Origin: Flavivirga eckloniae
GTDB taxonomy: Bacteria > Bacteroidota > Bacteroidia > Flavobacteriales > Flavobacteriaceae
NCBI RefSeq assembly: GCF_002886045.1
Contig: NZ_CP025791.1
Span: forward strand, 558,001 to 622,000
Length of the DNA stretch: 64,000 bases
Direction of reading: 5' to 3'
Notes under the pieces: generated by a model
Databases searched by the model: none
The model's input: the letters and a program-made list of their open reading frames with translations, nothing else
What the model was told of the DNA's origin: nothing
Shown: positions 18,201-24,751 of the stretch, piece by piece
How positions within the stretch are numbered: position 1 is the first letter of the stretch
Layout of the letters: every line of letters begins with the position of its first letter
Position numbers and translations under genes: made by a program

Positions 18201-18434
18201 TGTTGCCCATGCTTCTTTACGCAATAAATTATATTTAAAAATGTTAGCTACAAACGAGATAGCTAGTCCTGCCATAACAACTTCGAACCACCAGGCATCA
18301 TAAATAGCAACCCATGCAGTTGCTGTACCAAAGTCATTTTCTACGAAGGTGGCAACTGCCATGGCAATTGCAAAAACTAACAATAGCAATAATGCTAAAC
18401 TTGATGATGATAGTAATTTATATAATTTTTGCAT
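15282..18434 (-). CDS. ccsBA: Fused cytochrome c maturation protein CcsBA (ResB-CcsA heme lyase)
   Basis: A 1050-residue membrane protein. The N-terminal half is ResB/CcsB-like: membrane segments in the first 100 residues, a large periplasmic domain, then another membrane helix near residue 430. The C-terminal half is CcsA, with six or more helices and the tryptophan-rich heme-handling motif around [20 protein letters not shown]. This system II heme lyase attaches heme to CXXCH sites in the periplasm. Single-polypeptide CcsBA is known from epsilonproteobacteria and Bacteroidota, where a version linked to nrf is called NrfI and handles nitrite-reductase cytochromes. Its place directly after nrfHA fits that role; whether it serves all cytochromes here is unknown. 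A terminator hairpin separates it from nrfA. Confidence 0.9.
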   Translation of the reverse strand: [1050 protein letters not shown]

Positions 18435-18452
18435 GAGATTATCTTAAAAAAG

Positions 18453-18529
18453 AAGAGGCTGTCTCCAAAAGTAAGTACAATGTCATTTCCTGACAAATTA
18501 AACTACAACGACTTTAGAGACAGCCTCTT
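18453..18529 (-). terminator. AAGAGGCTG-type inverted repeat after nrfA
   Basis: Perfect 13-bp arms (AAGAGGCTGTCTC at 18453-18465, GAGACAGCCTCTT at 18517-18529) with a 51-nt loop. On the minus strand the second arm is followed by CTTTTTT, so it works as a terminator between nrfA and ccsBA. It is one of three members of a repeat family in this window. Confidence 0.75.
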
Positions 18530-18564
18530 AATATTAATTACAACAAAGGCAGGTTATAAAAACC

Positions 18565-20061
18565 TTACTTGTTCATTGATACTTTTTGAGCACCATAGCC
18601 AGCTTCACGTGTTTTCGCTTCTTCTAACCATTGTGGTACTAAGTTTTGTTTAAATGCTTCTTTATCTGCTTTCATTTTTTCAACATCTAAACCAATATAT
18701 TCTTGAGCTTTTTCTTTAGTTGAAATATCCGGCATCTCTACTGGTTTGTTATGTCCAAGTTCAGATAATAAACGTGCAAGTTTTAAACGTCCTTCTTGAA
18801 TAACCGTAAATGCACTACCCATTACTCGAGCTGTTTCTACTGGAGAGTGGAACGATGCTCCGTGTGCTGCCGCAGAATAATCCCAACGCCACTGCGCATG
18901 ACGAATATCCATTAAGATATCTTTCATTTGCTCTTCTGTTGCTCCTAAGTCCCAAGCTTTTTTAGCTTCTATATGAGCCTTAACAATGAAATCTTCTAAT
19001 TTTAATCTGTTTTCTGCTGCTTTACGCTGACGCTCGTAAACGTTTTCTTTTAACTTATCTGCATCTTCTCTATGACAAACCTGACATGCATTAGCCACAT
19101 TGTTTAGAGGTGATTGGATATGGTGATCTGTGAATTTTTGTCCACCCTCACTCTTATAAGGCATATGGCAATCTGCACAAGATACTCCTCTATCGGCATG
19201 CACACCTGTTAAATAAGTCTCGTAACCTGGGTGCTGCGCTTTAAGCATTGGTGCACGGCTTAACTTGTGTGTCCAATCTTTAAACCCTATATCGTCATAA
19301 TATTTTTCCATGGCTTCAACAGACATACCATTCTTCCAAGGGAATTTTAAATAAGGAATACCTTCTTTTCCTGGTAATTTCTTATCGAAATAGTACTCAA
19401 CATGACATTGTGCACATACCAAAGAACGCATTTCCTGATGGGTGGCCTGATTGATATCTTTACCCATTTCTTCAAACGCTTCTACTAACGCTGGTCTAGA
19501 AATGGTTAACTTCATAGTTTTAGAATCATGACAATCGGCACAACCAATAGGGTTAACGACCTCAGCTCCTTTATCGGCCCATTTTCCTGAGTAAAATTCA
19601 TCGATACCATTTTCGTTCATTAAACGCGGTACATCCGGACTTTTACAAGTCCAACAAGTAGCTGGCATAGGACCATCTCCTTTTCCTTTAGGACCTCCTG
19701 TTCTTAAAGAATTTCTTAAATCCTCAATAGCATATTGGTGTCCTCTACCCTGGTTATAGTCTTTTGCAAATCCATATCCAGCCCAAAGTACGACTAAACG
19801 TGAATCTTCATGCAATACATCTCTCATAGCAGAGCCTCCTTGTTGCGAAGCGAAATCTGTTTCTGCTGTTTGCAAAAACGATTGGTATTCGGCTGGGTAA
19901 TTTTTACCCCACTCTTCGTTTCTAGGTTCGTTTTCGCTAATTTCAACTTGCGGTACGTATTTGTATTTGGCTTCGTTTTTTCTGTTAACAATACTAGATG
20001 CTAACAACCCTAGTAGAAATACGACTACTGCGGTAACGATAAATAATACTTTGTTTTTCAT
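18565..20061 (-). CDS. nrfA: Ammonia-forming cytochrome c nitrite reductase (catalytic pentaheme subunit)
   Basis: A 498-residue periplasmic enzyme that reduces nitrite to ammonium with six electrons. It has the diagnostic lysine-ligated active-site heme motif CWTCK at 136-140 and four CXXCH sites at 174-178, 216-220, 295-299 and 326-330. The N-terminal hydrophobic segment (5-25) serves as signal peptide or anchor. Length and heme order match NrfA of epsilonproteobacteria and Bacteroidota. It lies 13 bp downstream of nrfH, the membrane quinol dehydrogenase partner. It completes dissimilatory nitrate reduction to ammonium with the NapA encoded upstream, and can also detoxify NO and hydroxylamine. 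Identification is near certain. Confidence 0.97.
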   Translation of the reverse strand: MKNKVLFIVTAVVVFLLGLLASSIVNRKNEAKYKYVPQVEISENEPRNEEWGKNYPAEYQSFLQTAETDFASQQGGSAMRDVLHEDSRLVVLWAGYGFAKDYNQGRGHQYAIEDLRNSLRTGGPKGKGDGPMPATCWTCKSPDVPRLMNENGIDEFYSGKWADKGAEVVNPIGCADCHDSKTMKLTISRPALVEAFEEMGKDINQATHQEMRSLVCAQCHVEYYFDKKLPGKEGIPYLKFPWKNGMSVEAMEKYYDDIGFKDWTHKLSRAPMLKAQHPGYETYLTGVHADRGVSCADCHMPYKSEGGQKFTDHHIQSPLNNVANACQVCHREDADKLKENVYERQRKAAENRLKLEDFIVKAHIEAKKAWDLGATEEQMKDILMDIRHAQWRWDYSAAAHGASFHSPVETARVMGSAFTVIQEGRLKLARLLSELGHNKPVEMPDISTKEKAQEYIGLDVEKMKADKEAFKQNLVPQWLEEAKTREAGYGAQKVSMNK

Positions 20062-20074
20062 TTTTGTTGTAAAT

Positions 20075-20674
20075 TTATTTGTCTGCTATTTGTTTTTCTA
20101 ACCAATCTGGTATAACGGTTTCGTCTGTGTCTGTTGGAATTGGTGCTATATTATTTCTAATTGTTGATATTCCGTGTACTGTACCATGCGGTACTTCTTG
20201 ATGACAGCTCCAGCATTTTCTCTCTGTCCTGTTTTTTGCATGATCATCAATCCAACCGTCGTACTTTGTTTGTGTTACTTGTTGTACATGGCAACGAATA
20301 CAATTATTTTGCACAACTTCCTCAGACTCCTCCCTCATAAACATCACTTCCGGTTCTGCTCTTAAAGTAAATACGGAAGCATGAAACAAACCATCTTTTG
20401 CCTTAAAATAGTACTTGTTAAATACATTGTTATGTGGTACATGACAATCGTTACAATTTGCCCATTCTCTATGCGAACTGTGCATCCAACTATTATAAAC
20501 GGGTGTCATAACATGGCAGTTTACACAAGCTAGGGGATTGTCTGACATATAAGAAACCACCTCGGCTTCTTTTGCCATAAAAAAGCCTAACCCGGTAATT
20601 ACTGCTATTAAAAAAACCGCAACTGTTCTCCATCGCGATTTTTTATCTGGTAATATGTTTTTTTTGAGGTTCAC
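20075..20674 (-). CDS. nrfH: NrfH tetraheme quinol dehydrogenase subunit
   Basis: A 199-residue NapC/NirT-family cytochrome. It has one N-terminal membrane helix (about 16-35) and four CXXCH heme sites at 50-54, 74-78, 125-129 and 154-158. It oxidises menaquinol in the inner membrane and passes electrons to NrfA, whose gene follows after 13 bp. It has its own promoter region in the 327-bp gap upstream, containing an FNR-box-like sequence about 250 bp before the ATG. Length and heme spacing are normal for NrfH; it is not NapC because it pairs with nrfA. Confidence 0.95.
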   Translation of the reverse strand: MNLKKNILPDKKSRWRTVAVFLIAVITGLGFFMAKEAEVVSYMSDNPLACVNCHVMTPVYNSWMHSSHREWANCNDCHVPHNNVFNKYYFKAKDGLFHASVFTLRAEPEVMFMREESEEVVQNNCIRCHVQQVTQTKYDGWIDDHAKNRTERKCWSCHQEVPHGTVHGISTIRNNIAPIPTDTDETVIPDWLEKQIADK

Positions 20675-21001
20675 TCTATGTATATATTTTTAAGTAAATG
20701 ATTTTGCTCTATAACTATAAAGTTGGTTTAACTAATAAATCAGCTTCCGGAATAATGAAATTTAAATTTTCAACCGGAAAAAATCGATGACTATCTTCAA
20801 ACAAAACTTTAAATTGTGTCATTTTTTTGACATGATGAAGGTGGTTTAAGTAATTTTTTATAAGCATAAAATACACATTTAAACTTAGGTGTAAATCTCT
20901 TGTTTTTTTAAAATAAATAAGCTGACATATATCATATTCAGTGATATTTTTTAACGCTTTACCCTGCCCTATTTTCTAAAAATACGAAACATTTTTCACA
21001 T
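20675..21001. other. nrfHA promoter region
   Basis: No gene was seen. The 327-bp AT-rich stretch separates the nap operon from nrfHA and must hold the nrfHA promoter. A candidate FNR-like site is at 20922-20935; I could not place a convincing TAnnTTTG element downstream of it. Confidence 0.5.
20922..20935. promoter_or_regulatory. FNR-box-like site upstream of nrfHA
   Basis: CTGACATATATCAT differs at two positions from the pair of CTGATAAATATCAT boxes between napD and moeA and resembles the FNR consensus TTGAT(N4)ATCAA. The distance to the nrfH start (about 250 bp) is long, so this is tentative. Confidence 0.35.
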
Positions 21002-22219
21002 TTATTTTTTATATCTCAATTTTCCTAATTCTATACCTATAGCTGTTTTAGCTAGTATTGTAAATACAAAGGCTCCAAGTGCCCAAATTCCTAACGTAAC
21101 CCCTATTTCAATACCAGTGGGTGTATACTCTGCTATTTTCCCATAAGGCCCAGGTATAAAGCCCGGTACAATAAGTCCGAATCCTTTTTCGATCCAAATG
21201 GCAATAAATAATATAAAACAGCAGAAAAATAATACTTTAAAGTTGTTTCTAAGTTTATGGAATGTTAACAAAACGGTTGCCAGTACATTTAAAGGAATGG
21301 CTGTCCAGATCCATGGTAGTAATGCATCTTTACCATCTAATCCAAAGAATAGATAGTAGGCACTTTCACTATGATGTGTTGGTGCATAAAACTCTTTGAA
21401 TAGTTCTGAAATTAGCATAATTAAATTTATTTGAGCGGCTACGGTAACTACCATCGCTATCTTTTTGATGGTCTTGTCTTTAACTTTAAATTCCGTAAAG
21501 TTTCTAATAATGGCTAAAACCAGTATAATTAGTGCCGGACCTGCTGCAAATGCCGAAGCTAAAAATCGAGGTCCAAGCAAAGCATTATTCCAGAACGGAC
21601 GCGCCTGTAACCCTTGATATAAGAAAGCAGTTACCAAGTGAATAGCTACAGCCCAAAAAACAGATAAAATTGCTCCTGGGATATAAACATTCGGTTTTGA
21701 TTCTTTACCTTGATAATGTCTGAATAAAATATAAAACGGAATGGTTATGTTTAAAAACAGATAGCCGTTAAGTACCAACACATCCCAAGTTAACATAGAG
21801 TTTGGAAAATTAAAGACTCCAATACCCGGAATCATATGCCATAATACCGAAGGTCCTCCCATATCTGCAATTACAAAGGCCAAACACATAATAAGTGCGG
21901 CTACAGCTAATCCCTCGCCAATAAGCACGGCTTGTTTAAAGTCTATATCTTTTAAAACATAGGTTGGCATGACGAGCATTACTGCTGCAGCGGCTACACC
22001 TACTAAAAAAGTGAAATTAGAAATGTACAATCCCCAACTCACTCGATCTGTCATACCGGTAACACTAAGTCCATGCTCTAACTGAATGGAATAGCAATAC
22101 ATTCCGGCCAACATAACAAAAGTTAAAAATGCCATCCATAAATGGTATTTTTTAGAACCATGTGTAATAGTATCTAAACTGTCTTTAATTAAACTTCCAA
22201 AAACTTTTAATCGTTTCAT
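21002..22219 (-). CDS. NrfD/PsrC-family membrane quinol-interacting subunit
   Basis: A 405-residue polytopic membrane protein with about ten hydrophobic helices and the opening region GLYISNFTFLVGVAAAAVM typical of NrfD/DsrP/HmeB proteins. Members exchange electrons between menaquinone and a partner iron-sulfur protein, here the adjacent four-cluster FeS subunit (gap 56 bp). It is the last gene of the nap operon, so it probably forms the quinol dehydrogenase for NapA in place of NapC or NapGH, neither of which is seen. It could instead support nrfHA, which starts 327 bp further on. Family is firm; the partner is inferred from gene order. Confidence 0.85.
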   Translation of the reverse strand: MKRLKVFGSLIKDSLDTITHGSKKYHLWMAFLTFVMLAGMYCYSIQLEHGLSVTGMTDRVSWGLYISNFTFLVGVAAAAVMLVMPTYVLKDIDFKQAVLIGEGLAVAALIMCLAFVIADMGGPSVLWHMIPGIGVFNFPNSMLTWDVLVLNGYLFLNITIPFYILFRHYQGKESKPNVYIPGAILSVFWAVAIHLVTAFLYQGLQARPFWNNALLGPRFLASAFAAGPALIILVLAIIRNFTEFKVKDKTIKKIAMVVTVAAQINLIMLISELFKEFYAPTHHSESAYYLFFGLDGKDALLPWIWTAIPLNVLATVLLTFHKLRNNFKVLFFCCFILFIAIWIEKGFGLIVPGFIPGPYGKIAEYTPTGIEIGVTLGIWALGAFVFTILAKTAIGIELGKLRYKK

Positions 22220-22275
22220 CTGTTTTTATTTATTTTTTTAATTAGGCTAGACCTATCTGTCTAACTTAAATGATG

Positions 22276-23406
22276 TTAGTCCATGAAATACCAGAACTTA
22301 GGTTCTGTACCTAAATCCTCTTTTAATCTAAATACTTTCTTGTTCTCTAAAACCCATCTAATGGTACTATTTGGGTCTAACAGGTTACCAAAAATACGGG
22401 CACCAGTAGGGCAAGCTTCAACACAAGCCGGATTTTTACCAGCTCTAGATCGTTGTACACAGAAAGTGCATTTTTCCATGACTCCTTTCTTACGCATACG
22501 GTTTCCTAAGTAATGTTGATTTTTATTAATCTCTGCTTCTGGCACTTCTGGTTTGCTCCAGTTAAAACGCCTGCCATCATAAGGACATGCAGCCATGCAA
22601 TATCTACAACCTACGCACCAATCGTAGTCTACTACTACCAAACCATCATCTTCTCTCCAGGTTGCTTGCACGGGACATACTTCTACACATGGTGGATTAT
22701 CGCAATGGAAACATTGTGTTCCCATATAAAAATGCCCTTGTGCCGGTACTTCATGATAGTAATTGTCATCAGCTTCATTAAAATTGAAACCTTTACCATC
22801 TTTCATTTCATGAATTCTAATGTATTGCATCTGTGAGTTTCTGTCTTGGTTATTTTCCTCAACACAAGCATTTACACAATCCATGTACCCTTGACATTTC
22901 GAAATATTAAAAGCATAACCAAACAACACATCTTCTTCTGCATTTTTAGAAGACATATTAATGGTTTTTCCTGTTCTTAATTGATACGAACGCACCAATC
23001 TATCTACAGTTGCTCCTTTTTCTTCATCGGTCATCAATTTATAGTTTCCTTTAAATTGTTCTTCCCAATCTATTTGTGCTTTTTCTTTACTTTCATCTCC
23101 ACTAATTACATTGCAGGACGTACTTACCGCACCTGCTCCAATTAGTAAACTTGCTGTTAACTTTTTAAAAGCGGAGCGTCTGTCCATTTTTACATCAAAA
23201 ACCTGGTCGAACCCATCTTTGGTTCTTTCTTCTCCAATAGAAGCGTTTATTGCAGCAGTGGTAAATTCTTCATCCGTCATATGATGGAGAGAATCTGATG
23301 CCGAACCACAACCTCCTGAAGTTTTTCCACAACTACAAGAGCCTGAAGCTTCTTTTGTCTTCCTACCAAGATTTAATGAAAACCATTTTTTGTTATTATC
23401 ACTCAT
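22276..23406 (-). CDS. 4Fe-4S ferredoxin-type subunit (NrfC/DmsB-like) with extended N-terminal Tat region
   Basis: A 376-residue protein. The C-terminal 220 residues hold four cysteine clusters of the NrfC/DmsB type: CQGYMDCVNAC, CFHCDNPPCVEVCP, CVGCRYCMAACP and CTFC...CVEACP. The first 70 residues include a cysteine-rich patch (CSCGKTSGGC) and a helix, followed by a twin-arginine segment MDRRSAFKKLTASLLIGAG at 74-92. The Tat signal is thus preceded by a long N-terminal extension, as described for extended-Tat Moco/FeS proteins such as ActB-like proteins. It should shuttle electrons from the NrfD-like subunit to the tetraheme proteins or NapA in the periplasm. Confidence 0.85.
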   Translation of the reverse strand: MSDNNKKWFSLNLGRKTKEASGSCSCGKTSGGCGSASDSLHHMTDEEFTTAAINASIGEERTKDGFDQVFDVKMDRRSAFKKLTASLLIGAGAVSTSCNVISGDESKEKAQIDWEEQFKGNYKLMTDEEKGATVDRLVRSYQLRTGKTINMSSKNAEEDVLFGYAFNISKCQGYMDCVNACVEENNQDRNSQMQYIRIHEMKDGKGFNFNEADDNYYHEVPAQGHFYMGTQCFHCDNPPCVEVCPVQATWREDDGLVVVDYDWCVGCRYCMAACPYDGRRFNWSKPEVPEAEINKNQHYLGNRMRKKGVMEKCTFCVQRSRAGKNPACVEACPTGARIFGNLLDPNSTIRWVLENKKVFRLKEDLGTEPKFWYFMD

Positions 23407-23440
23407 ACCTAAATATTATTAATGCCATAAATGGTGTTTA

Positions 23441-24070
23441 CTAATTTCTTTCTTTTACTTTTTGGGTATTAAAACGTGCCGGCCACCTCGACTCGAAATG
23501 AGGTTTGTGTGGATCGTGACAATTCACACAGGTCATAGATGCTCTTGGTGGTGCCCATCCTCCAATACGTTTACCATGTGCACCGCCTTTCCAATCTTCA
23601 AATTGTTTGGTGTGGCATTGGTTACACAGATTATAACTTCTATTAAAATCTATAGTATTCCCTGTTAAACTGGTTAAATTATCCATATTACTTCCGTCGT
23701 GGCAAGTAATACAGTTCATGGTGTTCGCATTGGCATGATCTAATTTAATATCCCAGTGCGCTTTTTTAATATCTTTACTATGCATTTGCGATACGGGTTT
23801 CGTATGACACTCGGTACAGTTATAGGATTTTATCTGACTTTTTCGCTCTGGAATTAAAAAGGTGTGTTCGCCTTCGGTAACTTCAATGGTTTTTATATCA
23901 CCTATATAGGCTTCAGATGATATTGAAGTACCTTTATAATCTTTGCTTTCTGCTTCAATTTTATCTGTAATGCTGTGATATTCGCTTTCATGGTGCTTAC
24001 AGGAAAAAAACGCAAGTAATAAAAACGATAAACAAACTATTTTATTCATACTATTTATATTATTCTTCAT
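23441..24070 (-). CDS. Tetraheme cytochrome c lipoprotein of the nap operon
   Basis: A 209-residue exported protein. A hydrophobic signal ends at AFFSC, with Cys24 the likely lipid anchor; Met8 is an alternative start. Four CXXCH sites lie at 85-89, 120-124, 149-153 and 181-185. It resembles cytochrome-c3/NapM-like small tetraheme carriers, but I cannot assign a named family. The gene overlaps the end-to-start junction with the NapB-like gene by 11 bp and is followed after 34 bp by the FeS subunit. It is therefore probably the link between the NrfCD-like quinol dehydrogenase and the NapAB enzyme. Confidence 0.8.
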   Translation of the reverse strand: MKNNINSMNKIVCLSFLLLAFFSCKHHESEYHSITDKIEAESKDYKGTSISSEAYIGDIKTIEVTEGEHTFLIPERKSQIKSYNCTECHTKPVSQMHSKDIKKAHWDIKLDHANANTMNCITCHDGSNMDNLTSLTGNTIDFNRSYNLCNQCHTKQFEDWKGGAHGKRIGGWAPPRASMTCVNCHDPHKPHFESRWPARFNTQKVKERN

Positions 24071-24749
24071 TACCAGCTCTTTTAAATGTTGCTACTGCTG
24101 TCATCTCATCTGTGTTTGGCACATGACATTGTCTGCAATTAACACGTTCTGGATGCGACACTCTTATTTCTCTTGGAGCACTTGGTCCTGCATGACAAGA
24201 CAAGCAATTTTCCCGCAATTGAATTTGATGTGGAATCATTGGAGGGCTTCCTAGTAAAGCATTATTAACACCTGCTTTAGGAGCCACAACACTTGCATAA
24301 GTACCCGACTTGAATAATGATTGCGTATTTTGCTCTACATGACATTGTTTGCAGTTTACCAGTTCCGGATGCGGCGTTACGGGTGCATAGGCTTTGAATT
24401 TTTCAGTAAACCCGCCATTTTCATGACATTTTAAACAGCTTTGCCCTCCCATGTTTTGATGCTCATCTACCGGATGAGGAATACTGGGTGGCGCACCGTG
24501 ATAAGCTCTGTTTTTGTAATATGTATTTAATGACCTTTCATGGTTCTTGTCTACTGGCATATTGCTATAATCTATAGCATGTTGGGAACGTTTGAAAACT
24601 CCTGACTCTGAAGGAATAGCAGATACATTACTGTTTTCAATGGGAATATAGGCGTCTTCAAGACCTATTTGATAACTGTAATTCCAAACCACAATAAAGG
24701 CTATGAATAGAATTACAAATAACGATATGATACCTAGTCTTTTTTTCAT
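24060..24749 (-). CDS. napB: NapB-like cytochrome c subunit with four heme sites (internally duplicated)
   Basis: A 229-residue membrane-anchored periplasmic cytochrome (hydrophobic helix 7-27). It lies 2 bp after napA, in the place of NapB. NapB normally has two c-hemes; this one has four CXXCH sites at 105-109, 133-137, 182-186 and 205-209. They form two similar blocks, each with a P-P-x-I-P-H sequence (87-92 and 169-174), then CLxCH, then V-N-C-[KR]-Q-C-H-V. This looks like an internal duplication of the diheme NapB unit. It would accept electrons from the operon's tetraheme lipoprotein and feed NapA. NapB identity is likely from the second block and position. Confidence 0.8.
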   Translation of the reverse strand: MKKRLGIISLFVILFIAFIVVWNYSYQIGLEDAYIPIENSNVSAIPSESGVFKRSQHAIDYSNMPVDKNHERSLNTYYKNRAYHGAPPSIPHPVDEHQNMGGQSCLKCHENGGFTEKFKAYAPVTPHPELVNCKQCHVEQNTQSLFKSGTYASVVAPKAGVNNALLGSPPMIPHQIQLRENCLSCHAGPSAPREIRVSHPERVNCRQCHVPNTDEMTAVATFKRAGNEE

Positions 24750-24751
24750 TG

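Noticed and set aside
22513-22836. 107-codon plus-strand ORF inside the FeS subunit
   Set aside because: Antisense to four conserved cysteine clusters; its Cys/His/Tyr-rich sequence is the mirror of that coding region.
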